A stretch of 27,731 bases of DNA from Pseudomonadota bacterium (GCA_022567015.1 JADFHR010000001.1:1-27731); one strand, 5' to 3'; counted from the stretch's first letter, positions 15,583 to 23,720 are shown. The notes: generated by a model from the sequence alone, not told the origin. Numbers and translations are program-made.

Positions 15583-16288
15583 GGAGATGGTATTGCCGGA
15601 GGGCGTCTTCGAAGTCTTCCCTTGAGAAGTCGGGCCAAAGGGTATCGATGAAAATGAATTCCGCGTACGCCAGCTGCCAAAGCAGGAAGTTGCTGATCCG
15701 TTTCTCTCCGCTGGTACGAATCAGGAGGTCCGGGTCGGGAATGTCGGCCGTGAAAAGGTGACGGGCGAACTCGGCTTCGTCGACATCGTCGGCCCTGAGG
15801 GCGCCCGCGGCCACTTCCCGCGCAAGGTGGCGCGCGGCCAGGGTGATCTCGCTGCGCCCGCCATAGCTTAGGGCGATGGTCAGGGTCAGGGTGCGGTTGG
15901 CGGCGGTTTGCATTTCGGCCTGCTCGATCAGGGCGACGATATCGGGCGCCAGGCGTTCGCGCTCCCCGATGACCCTGAAACGCACCCCGTTTTTATTGAG
16001 AAAGGTGATCTCGGTCTTGAGGTAATAGCGCAAAAGCCCCATGAGGTCGTTGACCTCGTCCAGGGGGCGCTTCCAGTTCTCGGACGAAAAGCCGTAGAGC
16101 GTCAGATACGCCACCCCCGCGTGGGCGGCGCTCTTGACGGCGGTCTTCACGGCCCGCGCGCCCCGTCTGTGCCCGGCGATCCTGGGCAGGTTGCGGGTGC
16201 GCGCCCAGCGTCCGTTGCCGTCCATGATGATGGCCACGTGAACCGGCGGCAACGGCGCCGCATCGGTTTGCAGGGGAATCGCCTTCAT
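15551..16288 (-). CDS. uppS: Undecaprenyl diphosphate synthase
   Basis: A cis-prenyltransferase that adds isopentenyl units to farnesyl diphosphate, giving the C55 carrier for peptidoglycan and O-antigen. The 245-residue protein has the catalytic aspartate D23 in IMDGNGRWA, then GHRRGA, LTLYGFSSENWKRP, and the C-terminal RTSGEKRISNFLLWQ with WPDF. All active-site regions are present and the length is typical. It begins 4 bp after the frr stop and overlaps cdsA downstream. Confidence 0.97.
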   Translation of the reverse strand: MKAIPLQTDAAPLPPVHVAIIMDGNGRWARTRNLPRIAGHRRGARAVKTAVKSAAHAGVAYLTLYGFSSENWKRPLDEVNDLMGLLRYYLKTEITFLNKNGVRFRVIGERERLAPDIVALIEQAEMQTAANRTLTLTIALSYGGRSEITLAARHLAREVAAGALRADDVDEAEFARHLFTADIPDPDLLIRTSGEKRISNFLLWQLAYAEFIFIDTLWPDFSREDFEDALRQYHLRERRFGTSGG

Positions 16289-16292
16289 CGCC

Positions 16293-16862
16293 TCATACCT
16301 GCATGATTTCTTGTTCTTTGTTGGCCAGGACGTCGTCGATCTTTTTCACGTACGTGTCGGTCAGGTCCTGGATCTCCTGGGCGTGATCGCGCTGCAGGTC
16401 CTCGGAAATCTTGCCCGCCTTTTGCGCGTGCTTGAGGTCATCCATGCCGTGACGGCGCACGTTGCGGACCGCGATGCGCGCCTCCTCGGCGTACTTACCG
16501 GCGATTTTGGCCAACTCGACGCGCCGTTCCTCGGTCAGCGAGGGGATGGGGACGCGAACCAGTTGCCCGTCGACGGAGGGATTGAGGCCCAGGCCCGATT
16601 CCCGGATGGCCTTTTCCACCGACTTGACCAGGTTTTTGTCCCAAACCTGCACCGTCAGCATGCGCGGCTCGGGCACGCCGATGGTACCGACCTGGGTGAT
16701 GGGCATCCCGGTTCCGTAGGCATCCACCATGAGCGGCTCGAGAAGACTGGTCGCCGCCCGTCCCGTGCGCAGGCCGGCGAACTCCGTATGCAATACCTCC
16801 ACGGCCCCTTCCATGCGCCGCTTGATGTCCTTCTTCCTGGCCTCGATGTCGGGTATATCCAC
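16293..16862 (-). CDS. frr: Ribosome recycling factor
   Basis: RRF works with EF-G to split post-termination ribosomes. The 189-residue protein shows the family pattern from LRTGRA (domain I start) through the small beta domain (about 30-105) to LTEERR, AVRNVRR and the helical C-terminus with DKEQE-like NKEQEIMQ. Length is the usual 185-190. The start is GTG at 16862-16860, with AGGA 7 bases upstream; that site overlaps the pyrH stop region, so translation is probably coupled to pyrH. Confidence 0.97.
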   Translation of the reverse strand: MDIPDIEARKKDIKRRMEGAVEVLHTEFAGLRTGRAATSLLEPLMVDAYGTGMPITQVGTIGVPEPRMLTVQVWDKNLVKSVEKAIRESGLGLNPSVDGQLVRVPIPSLTEERRVELAKIAGKYAEEARIAVRNVRRHGMDDLKHAQKAGKISEDLQRDHAQEIQDLTDTYVKKIDDVLANKEQEIMQV

Positions 16863-16871
16863 GTTCCGGTC

Positions 16872-17603
16872 CTAGCCCACGGTCCTGTCCGGCCCAATGA
16901 TCGTGTACGCGCCGTTGCCGGTGACGACGTCGGCAAAAGCCCCCGGATTGTGAATGGAAAAGACCAGAATGGGAACCTCGTTCTCGCGCGCCAGTGCAAT
17001 GGCGGAGGTGTCCATGACCTTCAGGTCCCGCGACAGAACGTCCTGGTACGAAAGCCTGTCGAAACGTTTGGCGTCCTTCACTTTCTTCGGGTCCGCGCTG
17101 TAGACGCCGTCCACCTGCGTACCCTTGAGCAAGGCGTCGCAATTCATTTCGACGGCGCGCAGGGCGGCCGCCGTGTCGGTGGTGAAGAACGGATTCCCGG
17201 TGCCCGCGGCGAAGATCACGATGCGGCCCTTTTCCATGTGGCGCAGGGCCCGGCGGCGGACGTAAGGCTCGCACACCGCGGCCATGGGAATCGCCGACTG
17301 TACCCGGGTCTGCACGCCTTTGCCCTCGAGCATGCTTTGCACGGCCAGGGCGTTGATCACGGTGGCCAACATCCCCATGTAGTCGGCGCTCGTGCGTTCG
17401 ATGCCGGAGCCGGCGGAGCCCCCCCGGAAAATATTGCCGCCGCCGATGACCAGGCAGATCTGGACGCCCATGTCGTGGACGCCGCGGATCTCCGTGGCGA
17501 TGCGTTCCATGGTGCCCGAATCGAACCCGAAGGCCTTTTCGCCCATCAAACCCTGGCCGGAGAGTTTCAGCAGGACGCGTCGGTATTTTGGATTCCGCGA
17601 CAT
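16872..17603 (-). CDS. pyrH: Uridylate kinase (UMP kinase)
   Basis: PyrH phosphorylates UMP to UDP; the bacterial enzyme is a hexamer regulated by GTP and UTP. The 243-residue protein has the N-terminal LLKLSGQGLMG loop, IGGGNIFRG, GTGNPFFTTDTAA and the KGTQVDGVYSADPK segment, all typical. The usual LSGE is LSGQ here (Q17), a modest deviation in the phosphate loop. The frame is open up to 17672, but family length and N-terminus favour the ATG at 17603, with CGGAG 6 bases before it. It lies 9 bp before frr. Confidence 0.95.
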   Translation of the reverse strand: MSRNPKYRRVLLKLSGQGLMGEKAFGFDSGTMERIATEIRGVHDMGVQICLVIGGGNIFRGGSAGSGIERTSADYMGMLATVINALAVQSMLEGKGVQTRVQSAIPMAAVCEPYVRRRALRHMEKGRIVIFAAGTGNPFFTTDTAAALRAVEMNCDALLKGTQVDGVYSADPKKVKDAKRFDRLSYQDVLSRDLKVMDTSAIALARENEVPILVFSIHNPGAFADVVTGNGAYTIIGPDRTVG

Positions 17604-17809
17604 GACGCACTCCGCATAAGTCTTCCCGGCACAGGAGGGGACATCGCGGCGGATGGCCCAAGGCGCTCCCATGGGGCCGATGACTTCCCGGAAGCTTGAT
17701 CCTCCTCCCCGATCGACGGCGCGATGTTACACCATTGGCCCTAAGTACCCTTTAACATAATAGGATAGAGCGGACTAAACGGTCTTGATTTATCTCCGCC
17801 GCCGCCCCG
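17604..17809. promoter_or_regulatory. tsf-pyrH intergenic region with a possible pyrH promoter
   Basis: About 200 bp separate tsf from pyrH, the longest gap inside the operon. On the minus strand TTAAAG (17755-17750), 18 bases and TGTAAC (17731-17726) could form a weak promoter for pyrH and the genes after it. The part near 17750-17790 is AT-richer than its surroundings. I see no strong terminator after tsf. Confidence 0.35.
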
Positions 17810-18736
17810 TCAACCGCCGAGGACCGCCGCCACGTCGGCGGCCAGGTCGCCGGCCTGCTTTTCGATGCCCTCGCCCAGCAAATAGCGCACGAAACCCTTG
17901 ACCGCGACCACCCCGCCGGCATCCTCGGCCGCCGCCTCGAGGACCTTGCCGACCTTGCTTTCGCCATCGATCACATAGGTTTGATCGAGCAGGCATACGT
18001 CCTCGTAATACTTGCGCAGACGGCCCTCGGCCATTTTTTCGACGATGTCGTCCGGCTTGCCGGTGGCGCGTGCCTGCTCCCTGAGAAAATCGCGTTCGCG
18101 TTCCACCGCCGCCGGGTCCATGTCCTGGCGGGAAACCGCCTGCGGACTGGCCGCCGCCACGTGCATGGCCAGCCGCTTGCCGAGCGTCTCCAGGTTGGCG
18201 CCGCCGCCGGGGCCCTCCACGGCCACCAGCACCCCGATCTTGCCCAGGCCCGGCGCCAGGGCGTTGTGCATGTACGACGCCAGGACGCCCGACTCCACGG
18301 TGAGCACCGCCGCCCGGCGAATCCTCAGGTTTTCGCCGACGGTTGCGACCAAGCTGGTCAACTGCTCCTCGACGGTCTTGCCGGTTTCAGGGTAGGCGGC
18401 GCCTTTCAGGGCCTCCAGGTCGCCGCCGGTGTGCAGCGCCAGGCCGGCGACCGTCCTCACGAAGTCCTGGAAAGTCTCGTTGCGCGCCACGAAGTCGGTC
18501 TCCGCGTTGACCTCGACGACGGCGCCCGCGGTGCCGTCGACGGCGATGCCGACAAGACCCTCCGAGGCCACCCGGCCGGCCTTTTTGGCGGCCGCCGCCA
18601 GGCCCTTCTTGCGTAACCAGGCTACCGCCGCGTCCGCGTCCCCGCCGGTTTCCGTCAGCGCGTGCTTGCAGTCCATCATGCCGGCGCCGGTGTTCGCGCG
18701 CAGTTCCTTGACCTGGGCGGCGGTGATCTCGGCCAT
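17810..18736 (-). CDS. tsf: Translation elongation factor Ts
   Basis: EF-Ts is the nucleotide exchange factor for EF-Tu. The 308-residue protein has the N-terminal UBA-like domain with VKELRANTGAGMMDCKHAL, the conserved ETDFVARN motif at about 79-86, two core subdomains and the C-terminal module ending near residue 300. Length is typical for alphaproteobacteria. The ATG at 18736 has GAGG 7 bases upstream. rpsB lies upstream with a 117-bp gap, the universal rpsB-tsf order. Confidence 0.97.
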   Translation of the reverse strand: MAEITAAQVKELRANTGAGMMDCKHALTETGGDADAAVAWLRKKGLAAAAKKAGRVASEGLVGIAVDGTAGAVVEVNAETDFVARNETFQDFVRTVAGLALHTGGDLEALKGAAYPETGKTVEEQLTSLVATVGENLRIRRAAVLTVESGVLASYMHNALAPGLGKIGVLVAVEGPGGGANLETLGKRLAMHVAAASPQAVSRQDMDPAAVERERDFLREQARATGKPDDIVEKMAEGRLRKYYEDVCLLDQTYVIDGESKVGKVLEAAAEDAGGVVAVKGFVRYLLGEGIEKQAGDLAADVAAVLGG

Positions 18737-18804
18737 ATTAATCCTCGTTCATAAGGTTTTGTAACGAGCGATTGATATTACTTCGGAATTCCATTGCGCA
18801 CGGA

Positions 18805-18843
18805 CCGACTAGGTAATCCGCAAAGCCCTGTCGCCGGAGTCGG
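18805..18843 (-). other. Possible stem-loop in the rpsB-tsf gap
   Basis: CCGACT and AGTCGG (18805-18810 and 18838-18843) can pair around a loop of about 27 nt with a little inner pairing. There is no T-run after it on the minus strand, so it is at most a processing or partial attenuation site. Weak evidence. Confidence 0.2.
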
Positions 18844-18853
18844 ATGGCCCGCG

Positions 18854-19960
18854 CTAGCCGGCCGGCGGGGCTGCGTCCTTGGTGTCCTTGGTGTCCTCGC
18901 CGGTCTGGTCGGCAGGCGCCCCGGTTTCCGCCGGCTTCTCGGCGGCGGCTTTGGGTTCGGCCGGCTTCTCGGCGGCAGCCTCGGCCTCCGCCGGCTTCTC
19001 GGGGGCGGCTTCGGGTTCCGCCGGCTTCTCGGCGGCAGTCTCGGCCTCCGCCGGCTTCTCGGGGGCGGCTTTGGCCTCCGCCGGCTTCTCGGCGGCAGCC
19101 TCGGCCTCCGCCGGCTTCTCGGCGGCGGCTTTGGGTTCCGCCGGCTTTTCGGCGGCGGCTTTGGGTTCCGCCGGCTTCTCGGGGGCGGCCTTGGCCTCCG
19201 CCGGCTCCGCTTCGGGCAGATATTCCACGGGCGCGGCCTCGGATTCGCCCACATCCGCACCGGCAGACGTCATCTCCGCCTGGATGCCGTCGAGCACCGC
19301 TCCGGCCATCAGGTCGCAGTACAGGCCGATGGCACGGATGGCATCGTCGTTGCCGGGCACCGGATAATCGATGTCGTCGGGATCGCTGTTGCTGTCGATG
19401 ATGGCGACCACGGGGATGCCGAGCTTCTTGGCCTCGGCCACGGCGATGGCCTCCTTGAGGGTGTCGATGACGAACAGCACGTCGGGCAGGCCGCCCATTT
19501 CCTTGATGCCGCCCAAGGCGCGGTCCAGCTTGTCGCGCTCGCGGGTGAGGTGGAGCAGTTCCTTTTTGGTCAGGCCCACGCTTTCCTCGTCCAGTTGTTC
19601 ATCCAGATCGCGCAGGCGCTTGATCGAGTTGGAGATTGTCTGCCAGTTGGTCATCATGCCGCCGAGCCAGCGGTGGTTGACGTAGTGCTGGCCGCAGCGC
19701 TTGGCGGCTTCGGCGATCTTGTCACTCGCCTGCCGCTTGGTGCCGACGAACAGCACCCGCCCTCCCGCGGCAACGGTATCGCGCACCGCCGCCATGGCGC
19801 GGTGCAAAAGGGGCACCGTCTGCTGCAGGTCGATGATGTGGATTTTTTTGCGGACCCCGAACAGATAGGGGGCCATCTTGGGGTTCCAGCGCCGCGTGTT
19901 GTGCCCGAAGTGCACGCCCGCTTCCAGGAGCTGGCGTATGGTAAACGACGGTAATGCCAT
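18854..19960 (-). CDS. rpsB: 30S ribosomal protein S2 with a long Ala/Glu/Lys/Pro repeat tail
   Basis: S2 is part of the 30S platform and is needed for binding of S1. Residues 1 to about 235 are canonical: LLEAGVHFGHNTRRWNPKM at the N-terminus, VGTKRQA, NHRWLGGMMTNW, and VVAIIDSNSDPDDIDYPVPGNDDA. The full protein is 368 residues against about 241 in E. coli. The extra part is low complexity: nine 10-residue repeats of AE(P/A)(K/E)AAxEKP at about 255-344, then a short acidic end. The ATG at 19960 is chosen because the family N-terminus starts there and AAGGA lies about 9 bases upstream; the frame is open to 20020. Extended S2 tails occur in some alphaproteobacteria; their role is unknown to me. 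Confidence 0.97.
   Translation of the reverse strand: MALPSFTIRQLLEAGVHFGHNTRRWNPKMAPYLFGVRKKIHIIDLQQTVPLLHRAMAAVRDTVAAGGRVLFVGTKRQASDKIAEAAKRCGQHYVNHRWLGGMMTNWQTISNSIKRLRDLDEQLDEESVGLTKKELLHLTRERDKLDRALGGIKEMGGLPDVLFVIDTLKEAIAVAEAKKLGIPVVAIIDSNSDPDDIDYPVPGNDDAIRAIGLYCDLMAGAVLDGIQAEMTSAGADVGESEAAPVEYLPEAEPAEAKAAPEKPAEPKAAAEKPAEPKAAAEKPAEAEAAAEKPAEAKAAPEKPAEAETAAEKPAEPEAAPEKPAEAEAAAEKPAEPKAAAEKPAETGAPADQTGEDTKDTKDAAPPAG
18929..19208. repeat. Nine tandem 30-bp repeats inside the rpsB 3' coding region
   Basis: Units of exactly 30 bp begin at 18929 and every 30 bases to 19198, with a partial tenth unit to about 19208. Each starts CGCCGGCTTCTCGG on the plus strand, with small changes (one GGCCGG start, one CTTTTC). 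Variants fall into a few classes that recur in mixed order, as expected from unequal exchange. The period is a multiple of three, so length changes keep the S2 frame. Confidence 0.95.
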
Positions 19961-20032
19961 GGATGGTGTTCCTTCTCCGGTTAAGCCTCCGCGGGCACCA
20001 TCCGGCCAAGGACCGGACACCGGAGCGACACG

Positions 20033-20052
20033 GCCGGCGAATGTGCGCCGGC
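20033..20052 (-). other. GC-rich hairpin in the rpsB leader
   Basis: GCCGGCG and CGCCGGC pair perfectly around a 6-base loop, about 75 bases upstream of the rpsB ATG and inside the predicted 5' leader. A second, smaller stem (TCCGG/CCGGA) lies at 20001-20017. No T-run follows. S2 is known to regulate its own operon in E. coli, so a leader target is plausible. Confidence 0.45.
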
Positions 20053-20083
20053 GGCCGCAATCCCGCGTGTGAATTTGCGCGGC

Positions 20084-20112
20084 TTGATAGCGTCCGGGGC
20101 GGAGAAATGCAA
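20084..20112 (-). promoter_or_regulatory. Promoter of rpsB and the following operon
   Basis: On the minus strand TTGCAT (20112-20107), 17 bases, then TATCAA (20089-20084). Spacing is ideal and the hexamers fit alphaproteobacterial housekeeping promoters. Transcription would start near 20077, leaving about 117 nt of leader before rpsB. Confidence 0.65.
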
Positions 20113-20125
20113 GGGAATTCGACGA

Positions 20126-20151
20126 TCAGCGCGGCGAAGCGGCCGGGCTGA
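20126..20151 (-). terminator. Stem-loop directly after dnaE, possible terminator
   Basis: TCAGC-C-CGGC pairs with GCCG-C-GCTGA around a 6-base loop, starting right after the dnaE stop (one C/C mismatch). Only a poor T-stretch follows, and the rpsB promoter lies just beyond. It would be a sensible place to end dnaE transcription. Confidence 0.4.
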
Positions 20152-20153
20152 AT

Positions 20154-23100
20154 TTAAATCTCCCGCACATCCACGATGCCGGGGATGTCCCTGAGGGTGC
20201 GCAGCACGGCCGGCGACACCGCGAAACCGCCGGGCAGGTCGATCTCGACCTCGGTCGCCGCATCGATCCTGGAGACCAGTTTCACCCGCCCCCTGCCCTT
20301 GCCCTGGCCCATCAGCACCTCGTGCAGGCGGCCCAGGGGTTCCGCCGAATCGACGACCACGACGGCTCCCGGCGCCGCGCCGGCGGCCGCCTGATCCAGG
20401 GCCTCCAGGGCATTGGCGTTGAAGCGCGCCGCCTCGCCGTCGAAGCGGACGGTGGCCCTGATGAACAGGGAATGGCCCACCTCGAGGATGTCCTGGCAGG
20501 CGCTCAGGAGTTCGGAAAACACGGTCACCTCGAAAACGCCGGAGGTGTCGGAGAACTGCACGAAGGCGAAGCGGTTGCCCTGGCCCGAGGTGCGTTCCTT
20601 CTTGGCGATCACCGTTCCCGCCATGTTGACGGACCCCGGGCGGCCGTCGCTCACGATGTCGACGCAGCGGCGCACCTTCAGGCGCTCGAGGCGCCTGGCA
20701 AAGCCGTCCAGGGGATGGGCCGAAAGGTAAAACCCGACGGCCTCGGATTCATGGTTCAGGCGCTCGATGTCCGCCCAGTCGGGGACCTGGGGCAGCGAAT
20801 TCGCGGGCACCGGCGCCGCGTCGTCGCCGAACAGGCCGATCTGGTTGCTTTCCCGGTCATGGGCCGCGGCGCTGGCATGGCGCAAGAGGACGTCGATGCC
20901 GTCGAAAACCTGCCTGCGGTTGGGATTCAGGCCGTCGAAGGCGCCCGCCCTGGCCAGGTTTTCCAGTTGCCGCCTGTTGACGGCCTTGGGATTCAGGCGC
21001 CCGGCGAAGTCGAACAGGTCCTTGAACGGACCGTTCGCCCGGCGCTCGGCGACCACCTGTTCCATGGCCGCTTCGCCGACGTTCTTGACCGCGGCGAGCG
21101 CATAGCGGATGGCCCCCGGGCCGTCGCCGTCGCGCTCGACGGTGAACACCGCGTCCGACGCGTTGATGTCGGGGGGTAGAAGCGCCACGCCCAGGTGCGC
21201 CAGTTCGTGGCGGAAGGTGCCCAGCTTGTCGGTGTTGTGGATGTCCATGGTCATCGAGGCGGCCAGGAACTCGACCGGATAATTGGCCTTCATGTAGGCC
21301 GTCTGGTAGGCGACCATGGCATAGGCGGCGGCGTGGGACTTGTTGAAGCCGTAGCCGGCGAACTTGGCCACCTGATCGAAGATGTCGGAGGCCTTGGCCG
21401 CGGGCACCCCGCGCGCCGTGGCGCCGTCGACGAAGGACTGGCGCTGCTCGGCCATTTCCGACTTGATCTTCTTGCCCATGGCGCGGCGCAGAAGGTCGGC
21501 GTGGCCGAGGGTGAAGCCGGACAATTCCTGGGCGATCTGCATGACCTGTTCCTGGTAGATCATGATGCCGAAGGTTTCCTTGAGGATGCCTTCCAGGGTC
21601 GGGTGCAGATAGTCCGGTTTCTCCTCGCCGCGCTTGCGTTTGATGTAACTGGGGATGTTCTCCATGGGCCCCGGGCGGTAGAGCGCCACCACGGCGATGA
21701 TGTCCTCGAAGGTGTCGAGCCTGAGCTTGCGCAGCACCTCGCGCATGCCGGTGCTTTCCAACTGGAACACGCCGGTGGTCTCGCCGCGCCCCAGCATCCC
21801 GAAGGTGAGGGCGTCGTCCAGGGGCAGGTCCGAGAGGTCGACGTCGATGCCCCGTTCGCCGACCAGCTCCACGGCCCTGGCCAGCACGGTCAGGGTCTTG
21901 AGACCCAGGAAATCGAACTTCACCAGCCCCGACAATTCCACGTATTTCATGCTGAAGCCGGTCACCGGCATCTCCGAGCGCGGGTCGCGGTAAAGCGGGA
22001 TCAGCTCGTCCAGCGGACGGTCGCCGATGACCAGGCCGGCGGCGTGGGTGGAGGCGTGGCGATACAGCCCCTCCAGCCGGCGGGCGATATCGACAAGCCT
22101 GGAAACGGCCTCGTCGCTCTCCACCATCCGGCGGAACTCGGGCTCCCCGGCGATGGCCCGGTCCAGGGTGACCGGATCGGCGGGATTGAAGGGCACCAGC
22201 TTGCAGATGCGGTCGACCAGGGAATAGGGCATCTCCAGGACCCGGCCCACGTCGCGCAGGACCGCGCGCGCCTGCAGCTTGCCGAAGGTGATGATCTGGG
22301 CCACGTGGTCGTGGCCGTACTTGTCCTGCACGTAGTGGATGACTTCGTCCCGGCGCTCCTGACAGAAGTCGATGTCGAAGTCGGGCATGGAAACCCGCTC
22401 GGGATTTAAAAATCGCTCGAACAGGAGCCCGAAACGGAGGGGATCCAGGTCCGTGATGGTCAACGCCCAGGCGACCACGGAACCGGCCCCCGAGCCCCGC
22501 CCCGGGCCCACGGGGATGCCCTGGTCCTTGGCCCAGCGGATGAAGTCGGCGACGATGAGGAAATAGCCCGCATAGCCCATTTCCACGATGACCTTGAGCT
22601 CGTAGTCCAGGCGTTCCCGGTAGGGCCGGGCCACGTCCTGGCGCCCGGCTTGCGGCAGGTCCGCCGTCCACACCTGGCTTTGCACGCGCTTTTCCAGGCC
22701 GCTCACCGCCTGGGCGCGCAGTTCGTCCTCTTCGCTGCGCCCCTCGCCGCAATCGTAGGCCGGCAGGATGGGGTCCGCCGCGCGCACCATGAAGGCGCAG
22801 CGCCGGGCGACGACGACGGTGTTGTCCACCGCCTCGGGCAGGTCGGCGAACAGGGCCCGCATCTCTTCCGCCCCCTTGAAGGAATGCTCGGGGGTCAGGC
22901 GGCGGCGGTCGGTCTGGGAGAGATAGGCGCCCGCGGAGATGCAGATGAGGGCGTCGTGGGCCTCGTACATGTCCCGGGTGGCGAAGAAGGCCTCGTTGGT
23001 GGCCACCAGGGGCAGATCGTGCTTATAGGCGAGATCGAGGAGCGCCGGCTCGATCGACTCTTCGGCGTCCAGTCCGTGGCGCTGGAGCTCCACATACAGC

Positions 23101-23609
23101 CGTCCCGGAAACGCCCCGGCCAGGCGCCCGAGAACGTCCTCCGCCGCCGCGCCCTGGCCTTCGGCGAGGAGCGTCCCCACGGGCCCGGCCGGCCCGCCGG
23201 TAAGCGCGATGAGGCCGTCGGCGCGCTCCTCCAGGGCGGCCAGGGTAACGTTCGGGTCGTCGGCGCTGAGATAGGCCTGGCTGAGCAGTTTGAGCAGGTT
23301 GCGGTAACCGCCCTCGTTCTGCACCAACAGCACCAGGGCGTTGGTCGTCGCCCGTTCGCCGTCGCGCCGGCCGGCCCTGATGTCCTGGCGCGCGATGCTC
23401 AGCTGGCACCCGATGATGGGCTGCACCCCGGCCGCCGCGCAGGCGGACGAGAACTCGAGCGCGCCGAAAAGGTTGTTGGTGTCGGTGACGGCCACCGCCG
23501 GCATGCGCGCGTCACGGCAGAGCGTCACCAGATCCTTGACGTGGATCGCACCTTCGGCGAGGGAATAGGCGGAATGAACGCGCAGGTGAACGAAGTCGGC
23601 GTGGGCCAT
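20154..23609 (-). CDS. dnaE: DNA polymerase III alpha subunit
   Basis: The replicative polymerase catalytic subunit, 1151 residues, typical DnaE1 length. It has an N-terminal PHP domain (about 1-270), palm and fingers (about 300-800), HhH region, clamp-binding site and OB fold near 1000. Catalytic aspartates D412 and D414 lie in MPDFDIDFC; PGRGSGAGS is conserved. The motif QIGLF at 923-927 fits the beta-clamp site (E. coli QADMF 920-924). The PHP motif that would bind metal is degenerate (VTDTNN instead of a TDHG-type loop), so proofreading should come from a separate DnaQ. The ATG at 23609 has a poor Shine-Dalgarno. Two DnaA boxes lie 60-90 bp upstream. Confidence 0.97.
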   Translation of the reverse strand: MAHADFVHLRVHSAYSLAEGAIHVKDLVTLCRDARMPAVAVTDTNNLFGALEFSSACAAAGVQPIIGCQLSIARQDIRAGRRDGERATTNALVLLVQNEGGYRNLLKLLSQAYLSADDPNVTLAALEERADGLIALTGGPAGPVGTLLAEGQGAAAEDVLGRLAGAFPGRLYVELQRHGLDAEESIEPALLDLAYKHDLPLVATNEAFFATRDMYEAHDALICISAGAYLSQTDRRRLTPEHSFKGAEEMRALFADLPEAVDNTVVVARRCAFMVRAADPILPAYDCGEGRSEEDELRAQAVSGLEKRVQSQVWTADLPQAGRQDVARPYRERLDYELKVIVEMGYAGYFLIVADFIRWAKDQGIPVGPGRGSGAGSVVAWALTITDLDPLRFGLLFERFLNPERVSMPDFDIDFCQERRDEVIHYVQDKYGHDHVAQIITFGKLQARAVLRDVGRVLEMPYSLVDRICKLVPFNPADPVTLDRAIAGEPEFRRMVESDEAVSRLVDIARRLEGLYRHASTHAAGLVIGDRPLDELIPLYRDPRSEMPVTGFSMKYVELSGLVKFDFLGLKTLTVLARAVELVGERGIDVDLSDLPLDDALTFGMLGRGETTGVFQLESTGMREVLRKLRLDTFEDIIAVVALYRPGPMENIPSYIKRKRGEEKPDYLHPTLEGILKETFGIMIYQEQVMQIAQELSGFTLGHADLLRRAMGKKIKSEMAEQRQSFVDGATARGVPAAKASDIFDQVAKFAGYGFNKSHAAAYAMVAYQTAYMKANYPVEFLAASMTMDIHNTDKLGTFRHELAHLGVALLPPDINASDAVFTVERDGDGPGAIRYALAAVKNVGEAAMEQVVAERRANGPFKDLFDFAGRLNPKAVNRRQLENLARAGAFDGLNPNRRQVFDGIDVLLRHASAAAHDRESNQIGLFGDDAAPVPANSLPQVPDWADIERLNHESEAVGFYLSAHPLDGFARRLERLKVRRCVDIVSDGRPGSVNMAGTVIAKKERTSGQGNRFAFVQFSDTSGVFEVTVFSELLSACQDILEVGHSLFIRATVRFDGEAARFNANALEALDQAAAGAAPGAVVVVDSAEPLGRLHEVLMGQGKGRGRVKLVSRIDAATEVEIDLPGGFAVSPAVLRTLRDIPGIVDVREI

Positions 23610-23618
23610 GGGCCAAGG

Positions 23619-23647
23619 ATTCCACAGCGCGCCCCAAGAGTCATCAA
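23619..23647 (-). promoter_or_regulatory. Possible dnaE promoter
   Basis: On the minus strand TTGATG (23647-23642), 17 bases, TGGAAT (23624-23619). Spacing is right but the -10 is only a partial match, and the start site would fall about 3 nt before the ATG, giving an almost leaderless message. The weak ribosome binding site of dnaE is consistent with that, but the call is tentative. Confidence 0.3.
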
Positions 23648-23668
23648 GATGTGGGAGGTGTCACCGGG

Positions 23669-23698
23669 TTATCCACAAGAAATTGCGGTTTATTCACA
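23669..23698 (+). promoter_or_regulatory. Two DnaA boxes upstream of dnaE
   Basis: TTATCCACA at 23669-23677 is the exact consensus DnaA box. TTATTCACA at 23690-23698 also fits TTATNCACA. They have the same orientation and are 21 bp apart start to start, two helical turns. They lie in the 111-bp gap between lolD and dnaE, upstream of the dnaE start. Confidence 0.7.
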
Positions 23699-23720
23699 GA
23701 GCGCGGTCGGCGCTGCCGCG

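Noticed and set aside
18929..19208. Tandem repeats as a possible CRISPR array
   Set aside because: The 30-bp units are contiguous with no unique spacers and keep an open reading frame in rpsB.
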